Positions 46,967 through 58,228 of a stretch of DNA of 64,000 nucleotides are shown here, in pieces. Position numbers and translations under genes: made by a program. A model generated the notes under the pieces. That model did no database searches. It worked only from the letters and a program-made list of their open reading frames with translations, and had not been told where the DNA came from. Each line of letters starts with the position of its first letter. Within the stretch, counting starts at the first letter, position 1. Origin of the DNA: Bufo bufo (lineage: Eukaryota; Chordata; Amphibia; Anura; Bufonidae); assembly GCF_905171765.1 (NCBI RefSeq), contig NC_053392.1, positions 398,998,119 through 399,062,118 of the forward strand, read 5' to 3'.

Positions 46967-47367
46967 GTAGCTTTCTTCACCCGCATAGTGAAGAAACTAC
47001 TCACCAGCAGGTGGTGGCATACTTGGACAGCACCCTGCCAACCCACATTGAATATCAGCTGGACTACTGGGCAGCCAAACTGGATTTGTGGCCACAACTA
47101 GCAGAGTTTGCCCTGGAAAAGCTGTCCTGCAAGGCATCAGAGTGGGTGTTTAGTGTGGCGGGGGCCATAGTTACCCCAAGGAGAACTCGTCTGTCCACCC
47201 AAAATGTGGAGAGACTAACTTTTGTCAAGATGAATAAGGCGTGGATCAGCCAGGATTTCCACCCACCAATGCCTGATCCATGCCGCCTCACCCAAACCTT
47301 GAAAAAAGAGACCGGTTTCTTCTGGCTACCTGCCTCAGATGCTACTTTGATTCTGCCACCCGCCTGA
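46967..47367 (+). pseudogene. hAT transposase, C-terminal dimerisation part after the Gypsy
   Basis: Reading resumes after the 3' LTR: VVAYLDSTLPTHIEYQLDYW, AAKLDLWPQLAEFALEKL, ASEWVFSVAGAIVTP (third catalytic Glu region) and VERLTFVKMNKAW. This is the hAT C-terminal domain. The same protein family is found on the minus strand at 25087-25275. The frame then drifts into non-conserved sequence. Confidence 0.85.
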
Positions 47368-47439
47368 TGCCACACATCTGATGCCAAGTGCTCCTTCTTT
47401 CACCCACCTTCATCAGCGAGTACTGGTATTGCCACCCAC

Positions 47440-48590
47440 CGCCCCACTCTCACACCGGGTCACTTTGTGGTCTCCTGATGCTGCTGCTGCCATCTCCACA
47501 CTATGTCACCTTCACACTCTGTGGTCTCCTGATGCTGCTGCTGCCATCTCCACACTATGTCACCTTGCCACTCTGTGGCATCCTAATGCTGCTGATGCTG
47601 CCATCTCCACACTGTCACCTTGCCACTCTGTGGTATCCTGATGCTGCCATCTCCACACTATGTCACCTTGCCACTCTGTGGTATCCTGATGCTGCTGCTG
47701 CCATCTCCACACTGTCACCTTGCCAATCTGTGGTATCCTGATGCTGCTGCCATATCTACACTATGTCACCTTGCCACTCTGTGGTATCCTGATGCTGCTG
47801 CTGCCATCTCCACACTATGTCACCTTGCCACTCTGTGGTATCCTCCTGATGCTGCTGCTGCCCTTACCTCCATACTCTGATATTGAGCCACTCTGTGGTC
47901 TCCTCATGATGATGCCACCTCCAGACTTGGTCATTGTGCCACTCGGTGGCTTCCTCATAGTGCCTCCACCTCCAATCTCTGTCATTGTGCCACTCGGTGG
48001 TCTTCTCCTGATGCTGCCAACTCCAGACTCTGTCATTGTGCAAGTTGGCGGCCTTCTACTGATGCTGCTGCCACAACCTCCAGACTCTGTGATTGTGCCA
48101 CTCAGTGGCCTCCTCATACTGCTGCCACCTCCAGACTCTGTCATTGTGCCACTCGGTGGCCTTCTCCTGATGCTGCCAACTCCATACTCTGTCATTGGGC
48201 CACTCTGTGGTCTCCTCATGCTGCCGCCACCTCCAGACTTCGTCATTGTGCCACTCTGTGGCCTCCTCATAGAGCCGCCACCTCCAGACTCTGTCATTGT
48301 GCCACTCGGTGGTCTCCTCATACTGCTGCCACCTCAAGAGTCTGTCATTGTCTCACTTGGTGGCCTTTCCCTGATCCTGCCACCTCCAGACTCTGTCATT
48401 GTGACAGTTGGCGGCCTCCTCATACTGCCGCCACCTCCAGAATCTGTCATTGTGCCACTCGGTGGCCTCTTCATACTGCTGCCACCTCAAGACTGTCATT
48501 GGGCCACTCTATGATCTCCTCATGCTGCTTCCACCTCATCACTATGTCATAGGTCCACTCTGTGGACTTCTCATGCTGGTCCCACCCTCC
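47440..48590 (+). repeat. Tandem array, 51-57-bp unit
   Basis: Units are built from ctctgtggtatcctgatgct, ctgccatctccaca and tgtcaccttgcca in the left part, drifting to tctgtcattgtgccactcgg in the right part. Length changes come mostly in threes from variable ctg runs, which keeps long reading frames open on both strands by chance. It lies in the hAT 3' region. Confidence 0.92.
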
Positions 48591-49274
48591 ACTATTTTGG
48601 CTTTCAGCCTGGCTGACATCATCATTTATTTGACATTTCTTCTGATCTGTAAGAAGGAAGGAAACATTAGGCACACAACGGATCCTGTCTGTGTAGCAGC
48701 TGTAAGGCCTGTATGGTCCCATCAGAATTGGCTTATGATTTGGTATCCAAAAGCAGGAGTGGGTAAAAAACACAGAAGACATGCAAATATTCCATTCACG
48801 TGTCATCTCTGTTTTAGATCCACTCCTTGTTTTTTGGCATTAGCAATACTGATGGATTATTGAGCAAATGCTGACCGAGTAAAGGCGTATGCTTCACAGA
48901 CAGGATCCGTTGTTTGTGGGTTATGTGCTTCTTGACGCTAACATCGACCTGTAAGTCTGAGTTGATACTTCAGTTATTTGGTCAGTTTTGGCCCCCTGAC
49001 TGCCCAAATTAGTGAATTATGCAGTAATTTTAAGAGCGACCCCTGTCATCTGCATGTCATAATGACTCACAGTATTATTTCACTACCACAGCAGACTCCC
49101 TATGCGTGTTACTGCAAGGCACAGTGTGCTACACCCCTATAAAGGCTCTCTGCAGCCCGGAAATAGCCATTTTTTTACGTAATTTGCCGCAAATAAATTC
49201 AGTTCAAAGCAAATCTTTTCGAAAAATTTGGCGAACCGTCCGAATCGAATTTTTAAGAAATTCGCTCATCTCTA
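48591..49274 (+). other. hAT 3' tail and right end
   Basis: This noncoding tail (gctgacatcatcatttattt, ccaaaagcaggagtgggt) is shared in inverse orientation with 24190-24620 and marks the common family of the two hAT remnants. It ends in the terminal repeat at 49274. Confidence 0.65.
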
Positions 49275-49552
49275 CATACAATAGGAAAGAATTGGGGGGA
49301 AAAATGCAATTCTCACACAGTTTTATGGGTTTTATTTTTATGGTGTTCCCTATGCTGTAAAACTGACCTGGTGTCTTCATTCTCCGACAGTACATTTACA
49401 GTGACACCACATTTATATAGTTTTTCTTGTCTTTTAATAACTTGTTTTATAGTTATTTTTATGGAGCCGAGTGAGGACATAACAATATATAGTTTTTATT
49501 GATACAATTTTGGAGTGTGTATGACTTTTCTATAATTTTTTTATTCAGTTGT

Positions 49553-50230
49553 AGTGTTGAGAGAGCATGCTCGGCCAAACTGCTGTTCGGCTTGAGCAAT
49601 GCTATGCTCGGCACATCCGAGTGCTCGGCCGAATACTGCGGGTGCTCGAGTACAATTTAATATAATGAAAGTTCATGGGAGACCCGAGCATCTAACCAGG
49701 CACCCCCCTGCTCTGAAGAAGAGAGGGTGTCTGGTTTACAAAAAAAGGTTAGAAATTGAGGAAAACACCATCAAAATGGTTTGGAAACAGCATTGAGAGG
49801 ATGGCTGGATGCATCTTGGACTCCTATTATCTACGACATACTATAGACAACCACACAAAGGCTATATGCCAAAAGCCAGGTATATGCAAGCCATCAATCT
49901 ATCCATAAGACAGATGACAGGCTTAGTCAGCATACCTTACAATGGCAGCCTTGTGCACTAAGACATTCCAAACCAGCTCTCATCTGACTGAGAGCCAGTA
50001 AGCCTCAAAATTACTTCAGATCTGTTGGATGGCTTGGGTGGACCTGCGCACCTAGATCAATATCATTAGGGAGACAAAAAGTTTTCTGATTGTCCTAACA
50101 TAATATTCAATAACCTTTCTATACAGTTTTGGCATGTAAAAACTAATTTACATAAACATGGGCATATGGGAAAGACATGCAAATGAGCAGAATCTGCCTT
50201 GTTTTTCAGCTGAAAAACCATTTGCACGGA
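49553..50230 (+). mobile_element. hAT-like element, left end only
   Basis: It starts tagtgttgagagagcatgct, a variant of the tagtgttgagcg terminus at 50393, and continues with repeated tgctcgg words. No transposase or right end is seen. Much of the right part is unassigned. Confidence 0.4.
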
Positions 50231-50244
50231 AAATTCGCGATCTA

Positions 50245-50390
50245 CACTACTCATGAACAGCGCCATCTATTGGTTTCATAATCTTATGACAAGAGTAATA
50301 GTATTGTCATAAGACTATGAAACCAATAGATGACGCTGTTCATGAGTCATGAACTGCGCCATCTACTGGTTTCATAGTCTTATGACAATT
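50245..50390. repeat. Foldback repeat, three arms of about 40 bp
   Basis: catgaacagcgccatctatt with ggtttcata appears at about 50252, in inverse at 50310-50345 and again forward at about 50346-50388. The outer two are direct and the middle one inverted. Confidence 0.8.
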
Positions 50391-50392
50391 AG

Positions 50393-50547
50393 TGTTGAGC
50401 GCGAATATTCGAATAGCGAATTTTTATCTCGAATATCGCAACTTTGAGAATTCACGAATATTTTGAATATAGTGCTATATATTCGTTATAGCGAATATTC
50501 GTCATTTTTTCCCATCTGAACACATGATTCATCCCTGCTTCTTGCTT
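50393..50547 (+). mobile_element. AT-rich hAT-type MITE, left end
   Basis: tagtgttgagcgcgaatatt and the following sequence match the inverse of 8770-8923 (including cccatctgaacacatgattc). It is truncated at about 50547. Confidence 0.7.
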
Positions 50548-51299
50548 TGTTTTCTGTTACATCATTCATTGGATAAATATGTATATATTTTAATAGTTGT
50601 GGCCACGTGGCAACTGTTACAACCAAAACAAGTGAGCAGTTTTTTTTTTATTCTCTTACCATGTCTGCCCATCCATACCAACGTTAGTTGTTTTATAACT
50701 TTTTATAAAAATTTATTTTGGGTGAAAAACTGCCATTGTTATTAGGGTTTGACTTTTAATAATGACATTTTAACTTTATTCTGCCATTAACCACCTCAGC
50801 CCCCAGTGCTTAAACACCCTGAAAGACCAGGCCACTTTTTACACTTCTGACCTACACTACTTTCACCGTTTATTGCTCGGTCATGCAACTTACCACCCAA
50901 ATGAATTTTACCTCCTTTTCTTCTCACTAATAGAGCTTTCATTTGGTGGTATTTCATTGCTGCTGACATTTTTACTTTTTTTGTTATTAATCGAAATTTA
51001 ACGATTTTTTTGCAAAAAAATGACATTTTTCACTTTCAGTTGTAAAATTTTGCAAAAAAAACGACATCCATATAGAAATTTTGCTCTAAATTTATAGTTC
51101 TACATGTCTTTGATAAAAAAAAAATGTTTGGGTAAAAAAAAAATGGTTTGGGTAAAAGTTATAGCGTTTACAAACTATGGTACAAAAATGTGAATTTCCG
51201 CTTTTTGAAGCAGCTCTGACTTTCTGAGCACCTGTCATGTTTCCTGAGGTTCTACAATGCCCAGACAGTACAAACACCCCACAAATGACCCCATTTCTG

Positions 51300-51381
51300 A
51301 AAGTACACACCCTAAGGTATTCGCTGATGGGCATAGTGAGTTCATAGAACTTTTTATTTTTTGTCACAAGTTAGCGGAAAA

Positions 51382-51412
<31 letters not shown>

Positions 51413-53990
51413 CAAAGACTCATATTCCACTAACTTGTGACAAAAAATAAAAAGTTCTATGAACTCACTATGCCCATCAGCGAATACCTTGGGGTCTCTT
51501 CTTTCCAAAATGGGGTCACTTGTGGGGTAGTTATACTGCCCTGGCATTCTAGGGGCCCAAATGTGTGGTAAGGAGTTTGAAATCAAATTCTGTAAAAAAT
51601 GACCTGTGAAATCCGAAAGGTGCTCTTTGGAATATGGGCCCCTTTGCCCACCTAGGCTGCAAAAAAGTGTCACACATCTGGTATCTCCGTACTCAGGAGA
51701 AGGTGGGGAATGTGTTTTGGGGTGTCATTTTATATATACCCATGCTGGGTGAGAGAAATATCTTGGCAAAAGACAACTTTTCCCATTTTTTTATACAAAG
51801 TTGTCATTTGACCAAGATATTTATCTCACCCAGCATGGGTATATGTAAAAAGACACCCCAAAACACATTCCTCAACTTCTCCTGAGTACGGGGATACCAG
51901 ATGTGTGACACTTTTTTGCAGCCTAGGTGGGCAAAGGGGCCCATATTCCAAAGAGCACCTTTCGGATTTCACTCCTCATTTTTTCCTGAATTTGATTTCA
52001 AACTCCTTACCACACATTTGGGCCCCTAGAATACCAGGGCAGTATAACTACCCCACAAGTGACCCCATTTTGGAAAGAAGACACCCCAAGGTATTCCGTG
52101 AGGGGCATGGCGAGTTCCTAGAATTTTTTATTTTTTGTCACAAGTTAGTGGAAAATGATGATTTTTTTTTTTTTTTTTTTTTTCAAACAAAGTCTCATAT
52201 TCCACAAACTTGTGACAAAAAATAAAAACTTCCATGAACTCACTATGCCCATCAGCGAATACCTTGGGGTCTCTTCTTTCCAAAATGGGGTCACTTGTGG
52301 GGTAGTTATACTGCCCTGGCATTCTAGGGGCCCAAATGTGTGGTAAGTAGGTAAATGACCTGTGAAATCCGAAAGGTGCTCTTTGGAATGTGGGCCCCTT
52401 TGCCCACCTAGGCTGCAAAAAAGTGTCACACATCTGGTATCTCTTTATTCAGGAGAAGTTGAGGAATGTGTTTTGGGGTGTCTTTTTACATATACCCATG
52501 CTGGGTGAGATAAATATCTTGGTCAAATGCCAACTTTGTATAAAAAAATGGGAAAAGTTGTCTTTTGCCAAGATATTTCTCTCACCCAGCATGGGTATAT
52601 GTAAAATGACACCCCAAAACACATTCCCCAACTTCTCCCGATTACGGAGATACCAGATGTGTGACACTTTTTTGCAGCCGAGGTGGGCAAAGGGGCCCAT
52701 ATTCAAAAGAGCACCTTTCGGATTTCACAGGTCATTTTTTACAGAATTTGATTTCAAACTCCTTACCACACATTTGGGCCCCTAGAATGCCAGGGCAGTA
52801 TAACTACCCCACAAGTGACCCCATTTTGGAAAGAAGAGACCCCAAGGTATTCGCTGATGGGCATAGTGAGTTCATGGAAGTTTTTATTTTTTGTCACAAG
52901 TTAGTGGAATATGAGACTTTGTATGAAAAAAAAAAAAAAAAAAAAAAATAAGCATTTTCCACTAACTTGTGACAAAAAATAAAAAATTCTAGGAACTCGC
53001 CATGCCCCTCACGGAATACCTTGGGGTGTCTTCTTTCCAAAATGGGGTCACTTGTGGGGTAGTTATACTGCCCTGGCATTTTCCAGGGGCCCTAATGTGT
53101 GGTAAGTAGGTAAATGACCTGTGAAATCCTAAAGGTGCTCTTTGGAATATGGGCCCCTTTGCCCACCTAGGCTGCAAAAAAGTGTCACACATGTGGTATC
53201 GCCGTATTCAGGAGAAGTTGGGGAATGTGTTTTGGGGTGTCATTTTACATATACCCATGCTGGGTGAGAGAAATATCTTGGCAAAAGACAACTTTTCCCA
53301 TTTTTTTATACAAAGTTGGCATTTGACCAAGATATTTCTCTCACCCAGCATGGGTATATGTAAAATGACACCCCAAAACACATTCCACAACTTCTACTGA
53401 GTACGGCGATACCAGATGTTTGACACTTTTTTGCAGCCTAGATGCGCAAAGGTGCCCAAATTCCTTTTAGGAGGGCATTTTTAGACATTTGGATACCAGA
53501 CTTCTTCTCACGCTTTGGGGCCCCTAGAATGCCAGGGCAGTATAAATACCCCACATGTGACCCCATTTTGGAAAGAAGACACCCCAAGGTATTCAATGAG
53601 GGGCATGGCGAGTTCATAGAAATTTTTTTTTTTTGGCACAAGTTAGCGGAAATTGATATTTTTAATTTTTTTCTCACAAAGTCTCCCGTTCCGCTAACTT
53701 GGGACAAAAATTTCAATCTTTCATGGACTCAATATGCCCCTCACGGAATACCTGGGGGTGTCTTCTTTCCGAAATGGGGTCACATGTGGGGTATTTATAC
53801 TGTCCTGGCATTCTAGGGGCCCTAAAGCGTGAGAAGAAGTCTGGAATATAAATGTCTAAAAAATTTTACGCATTTGGATTCCGTGAGGGGTATGGTGAGT
53901 TCATGTGAGATTTTATTTTTTGACACAAGTTAGTGGAATATGAGACTTTGTAAGAAAAAAAAAAATAAATTCCGCTAACTTGGGCCAAAA
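51300..53990. repeat. Alternating inverted array, about 370-400-bp half-units
   Basis: The same half-unit (marked by gtcacaagttag, aaggtattcgctgatgggc, ccccattttggaaagaag, cacatttgggcccctag, gcctaggtgggcaaagggg and cacccagcatgggtatat) appears in alternating orientation. Axes fall near 51398, 51790, 52172, 52538, 52937, 53304, 53665 and 53957; alternate axes carry 22-24-base T or A runs. Later units are more divergent. Open frames of 60-130 codons here are by-products. Confidence 0.9.
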
Positions 53991-53994
53991 AAAT

Positions 53995-55735
53995 ATCTGA
54001 ATGGAGCCTTACAGGGGGGTGATCAATGACAGGGGGGGTGATCAATGACAGGGGGGGTGATCAATGACAGGGGTGGTGATCAATGACAGGGGGGTGATCA
54101 ATGACAGGGGGGTGATCAATGACAGGGGGGTGATCAGGGAGTCTATATGGGGTGATAACCGCAGTCATTGATCACGCCCGTGTAAGGCTTCATTCAGACG
54201 TCCGGATGCGTTTTGCGGATCCGATCCATCTATCAGTGCATCCGTAAAAATCATGCGGACATCTGAATGGAGCTTTACAGGGGGGTAATCAGGGAGTCTA
54301 TATGGGGTGATCACCACAGTCATTGATCACGCCCCTGTAAGGCTTCATTCAGACGTCCGGATGCGTTTTGCGGATCCGATCCATCTATCAGTGCATCCGT
54401 AAAAATCATGCGGACATCTGAATGGAGCTTTACAGGGGGGTAATCAATGACAGGGGGGTAATCAATGACAGGGGGGTGATCAGGGAGTCTATATGGGGTG
54501 ATCACCACAGTCATTGATCATGCCCCTGTAAGGCTTCATTCAGACGTCCGGATGCGTTTTGCGGATCCGATCCATCTATCAGTGCATCCGTAAAAATCAT
54601 GCGGACATCTGAATGGAGCTTTACAGGGGGGTAATCAATGACAGGGGGGTAATCAATGACAGGGGGGTGATCAGGGAGTCTATATGGGGTGATCACCACA
54701 GTCATTGATCATGCCCCTGTAAGGCTTCATTCAGACGTCCGGATGCGTTTTGCGGATCCGATCCATCTATCAGTGCATCCGTAAAAATCATGCGGACATC
54801 TGAATGGAGCTTTACAGGGGGGTGATCAATGACAGGGGGGTGATCACCACAGTCATTGATCATGCCCCTGTAAGGCTTCATTCAGACGACCGGATGTGTT
54901 TTGCGGATCCGATCCATCTATCAGTGCATCCGTAAAAATCATGCGGACATCTGAATGGAGCTTTACAGGGGGGTGATCAGAGAGTCTATATGGGGTGATC
55001 ACCACAGTCATTGATCATGCCCCTGTAAGGCTTCATTCAGACATCCGGATGCGTTTTGCGGATCCGATCCATCTATCAGTGCATCCGTAAAAATCATGCG
55101 GACATCTGAATGGAGCTTTACAGGGGGGTGATCAGGGAGTCTATATGGGGTGATCACCACAGTCATTGATCATGCCCCTGTAAGGCTTCATTCAGACATC
55201 CGGATGCGTTTTGCGGATCCGATCCATCTATCAGTGCATCCGTAAAAATCATGCGGACATCTGAATGGAGCTTTACAGGGGGGTAATCAATGACAGGGGG
55301 GTGATCACCACAGTCATTGATCATGCCCCTGTAAGGCTTCATTCAGACAACCGGATGCGTTTTGCGGATCCGATCCATGTATCAGTGCATCCGTAAAAAT
55401 CATGCGGACATCTGAATGGAGCTTTACAGGGGGGTAATCAATGACAGGGGGGTAATCAATGACAGGGGGGTGATCAGGGAGTCTATATGGGGTGATCACC
55501 ACAGTCATTGATCACGCCCCTGTAAGGCTTCATTCAGACGTCCGGATGCGTTTTGCGGATCCGATCCATCTATCAGTGGATCCGTAAAAATCATGCGGAC
55601 GTCTGAATGGAGCTTTACAGGGGGTTGATCAATGACAGGGGGGTAATCAATGACAGGGGGGTGATCAGGGAGTTTATATGGGGTGATCAGGGGTGATTAG
55701 GGGTGATCAGGGGCTAATAAGGGGTTAATAAGTGA
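53995..55735 (+). repeat. Satellite built from a MITE-like unit, nine copies
   Basis: After several caggggggtgatcaatga units, nine copies follow of a block of roughly 90 bp running from ggcttcattcagacgtccgg to cggacatctgaatggagc, itself inverted at its ends like the Harbinger-like MITEs. Copies are joined by variable numbers of the minisatellite unit and a gagtctatatggggtgatca segment, giving periods of about 153-191 bp. Confidence 0.92.
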
Positions 55736-55784
55736 CGGGGGGGGTGTAGTGTAGTGTAGTGGTGCTTGGTGCTACTTTACTGAG

Positions 55785-56106
55785 CTACCTGTGTCCTCTG
55801 GTGGTCGATCCAAACAAAGGGGACCACCAGAGGACCAGGTAGCAGGTATATTAGACGCTGTTATCAAAACAGCGTCTAATATACCTGTTAGGGGTTAAAA
55901 AAAACACATCTCCAGCCTGCCAGCGAACGATCGCCGCTGGCAGGCTGGAGATCAACTCTCTTACCTTCCGTTCCTGTGAGCGCGCGCGCCTGTGTGCGCG
56001 CGTTCACAGGAAGTCTCGCGTCTCGCGAGATGACGCGTATATGCGTGACTGTGCGCAGCGCTGCCACCTCCGGAACGCGATCCTGCGTTAGGCGGTCCGG
56101 AGGTGG
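55785..56106. repeat. Cassette of six consecutive dyads at the element's right end
   Basis: Dyads at 55785-55842 (ctacct...aggtag around cctctggtggtc), 55843-55887 (caggtatattagacgctg), 55908-55952 (atctccagcctgccagcg), 55971-56012 (ttcctgtgagcgcgcgcg), 56021-56030 (tctcgcgaga) and 56064-56106 (ccacctccgga). Several are perfect or nearly so. The last overlaps the terminal repeat. Confidence 0.9.
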
Positions 56107-56110
56107 TTAA

Positions 56111-56529
56111 GTATTATTATGGAGATTACGTTTTACAATTGTGTCGCCATAATCTGAAAAAGATTGCTTTGTGTCACCATAATCTGTTGCCAATAACTTT
56201 TTTTTTATCTTTTTGCTAACTGTGGAGAGAAGATTAGGACAGGCATACTTACCCCCAGCAGCAGCCTTTCCTAGATCCTCTTCAGTCACATGACCGCTCC
56301 TTCTGCATCTTCCGGTCCCTCACCATATTCTTCTCTTCCTCTCTTCTGGAGGAAACGGCCTGCCTTGGTCCCGACGCCTGCACACTACTACACATGTGCC
56401 TGGACCGCCGACCATCTACAGTATTCAGTGTACAGGCTTCTGTTTGAAGCTTGTACTAACTCATGCACAGTGCAATGTAAGCACTGTGTATGTACAAGAA
56501 CGTATTTTCTTTCCGCTTCCGTTCCATTT
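56111..56529. other. Intron DNA without recognisable element
   Basis: A short repeated phrase (tgtcgccataatctg, tgtcaccataatctg) occurs near 56140 and 56174. No coding or inverted-repeat signal is otherwise visible. Confidence 0.4.
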
Positions 56530-57086
56530 TTTTTTTAGGACTGTATGCGGAACCATTCACTTCAATGGGGCTGTAGAAAATACAGAAGTTACTCAGTGTG
56601 CATTCCGTTTGTCCGCTTGGCCGCTACACAACAAAGTAGTGCATGTCCTATTATTGTCCGCAGATCACAGTCCGAGGCCCCATTCAAGTCAATGGGTCCG
56701 CAAAAAATATGGAACGCACACGGAACACATCTGTATGTCATCCGTTTTTTGCGGATCCATACTGTAGAAATGCTATGCCCAGCCAATATTGCTCATGTGT
56801 TTGGTGATTTAATAAGTTACTGTTTATGTATACGATCCGCAAAAAACGGATCAAATACGGAAACCACATGGATATGTTTTGTGCAATAACGGAACAGAAG
56901 AGGACTTAAATCAGATTTAAAAAACTCTGATACGGAACAACGGATCAGTGAAAAACGGACCGCAAAATAGCCTCTGCTCCATCACTATGCTGTGCACGTC
57001 ACTTGGGGGCATTGTGTGTGCGATCGGCCTGGGAGATGTGGCCAAAAACTTGCAGACTGCAAAATAAATGCGGTTGTGTGAAGGAG
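56530..57086. mobile_element. Harbinger-like MITE remnants
   Basis: The sequence carries the family words tgcggaaccattcacttcaa, tgtccgcagatcacagtccg and atacggaacaacggatc, and ends gttgtgtgaaggaggc followed by ttta. A clean left terminus is not visible, so several copies may be merged. Confidence 0.5.
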
Positions 57087-57089
57087 GCT

Positions 57090-57252
57090 TTAGATACACA
57101 CTTCAGCAGGTAGTATCACACATGAGAATCTTTGATACGGGAACATTAGACTGTATCACAGATGACAGATTTAGATACAGAAGCACAACAGACAGTATCT
57201 GACATTATAAGCTTAGATACACACCACACAAGACAATATCATACAAGATGGG
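57090..57252. repeat. Degenerate minisatellite, left part
   Basis: Imperfect units of about 40 bp contain agatacacacttcagcagg and agtatcacac. The same unit resumes at 59234-59305, on the far side of two inserted elements. Confidence 0.65.
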
Positions 57253-58218
57253 TGTAACGGTTACCCCAGAGCGTAGAGGGAGGGTGTCCTTTTCCTGATC
57301 GTGGAGGAGTCTGGTCAGCATCCAGTAGTGATCCAAGTGAAGAAGCTCTTCCAAGCGCTAGTGTGATAGCTGTATATTTGTTACCCCCAATAAGAGACAA
57401 GACTAAATTGAGGGTAAAGAAGAACTCACTTTATTGATGGCCACTGCTTGGCCTTTTATACAGGAACACAAATTGCAGCAACCAATCAATATACAGTAAA
57501 ACATAATGCACTCACTTGGTCACATAGCTTACAAGTAGACACTGTGGGCCAGATTTATCATTACTATGACAGCTCACTCCACTTTCACATATGGCTAAAG
57601 TCAGTTTTAGCCAAGTCAGATTTATGATCGGCCCTTTAAGACTGTAATAAATGTGGTTTGATGGTAGCAGTTGATCCGTCAGTAAGCAGCTTTACAAAAG
57701 TCGCACATCTTTAAGAAAAATTCGCACGTCTTTACCAAAAAGTCGCATGTTCTATTAAAAAGTCTCAAAAGATAAGCATGGTCCTCACTGGAGTGAAATT
57801 GCGCAATTTTTTTGCAACTTTTTTGTGACTTTTTAAATAGTCGCAATAGTAAATCTGTCTAGAGATTCATTTACATAAGAAAACACGCCCACTTTCAGAA
57901 AACTGGCGAGCATAGTGCAGAGCAGAAAAAAGTCGCAAATTTTAGTGATTGCGCAAAAATTTGCGACTTTTTCACTCCATTATTCTGACTTGAGCTAATG
58001 ATAAATCTGGTCCTGTGTCTTTACCCAGACAATGGACCAGGGTGTTATCTTGTGTATTGTAATTAAGTAGGTCAGTCTGGTGGTTAGAACAGACTGAATG
58101 TCTGGAAGTGTGTCTTCACCTATTTCCCTGATACACATAGATGTCTGCGTCCATTGTTAAGAGTAGGTATCAAAGGCCCTGGCTAAAAACCATCTTTAAA
58201 ACAGGGGGATCTGTTACA
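57253..58218 (-). mobile_element. Solo LTR, 966 bp, duplication atggg
   Basis: The boundaries tgtaacggttacc and ggatctgttaca are flanked by identical atggg (57248-57252 and 58219-58223). An inverse aataaa-type signal near 57430 suggests minus orientation. A MITE is nested within it at 57547-58013. Confidence 0.78.
57547..58013. mobile_element. MITE nested in the LTR
   Basis: The ends ggccagatttatcatt and aatgataaatctggtcc are inverse. The interior contains many aaaaagtcgcaaat words in both orientations. The target duplication is not clear. Confidence 0.65.
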
Positions 58219-58228
58219 ATGGGATTAA

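Larger units (their letters stand above)
38019..49274 (+). mobile_element. hAT transposon with perfect 8-bp duplication, containing a Gypsy element
   Basis: The ends tagagatgagcgaat (38019) and attcgctcatctcta (to 49274) are inverse, flanked by identical catacaat at 38011-38018 and 49275-49282. The element has a broken transposase, a 51-57-bp tandem array in its 3' part and a tail shared with 24185-25961. The Gypsy element at 41442-46966 was inserted into the transposase. Without it the hAT is about 5.7 kb. Confidence 0.92.
37865..49552. mobile_element. TTAA-type repeat split by the hAT element
   Basis: TTAA (37861-37864) is followed by cccctttctgacc and the family's acaagttgtaatttctaatagc block up to 38018. 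After the hAT element, the same family resumes at 49283 with ttctcacacagttttatggg and continues to about 49552. The order matches the intact copy at 58229-59229. The right end is lost where another hAT end begins at 49553. Confidence 0.75.
50791..56106. mobile_element. 5.3-kb TTAA-flanked element with inverted array, satellite and hairpins
   Basis: The left end ccacctcagc and right end gtccggaggtgg are inverse at the tips and flanked by TTAA (50787-50790 and 56107-56110), as expected of a TTAA-specific transposon such as Kolobok or piggyBac. Inside, in order: a leader (50791-51300), an alternating inverted array (51300-53990), a GGTGATCA minisatellite and a MITE-derived satellite (53995-55735), and six dyads (55785-56106). 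No transposase is encoded, so movement would need one from elsewhere. Confidence 0.7.

Noticed and set aside
47720..48514. 264-codon hydrophobic open frame
   Set aside because: It reads through a 51-57-bp tandem array whose unit length is a multiple of three; the antisense strand is also open, and no non-repeat sequence is encoded.
51400..53820. About fifteen overlapping frames of 60-130 codons with near-identical translations on both strands
   Set aside because: They are copies of the same inverted half-units in different orientation, not a gene family; none has a domain or stable start.
53995..55735. Regular repeat with spacers resembling a CRISPR array
   Set aside because: Units are about 150-190 bp and spacers are themselves repeated; it is a satellite.
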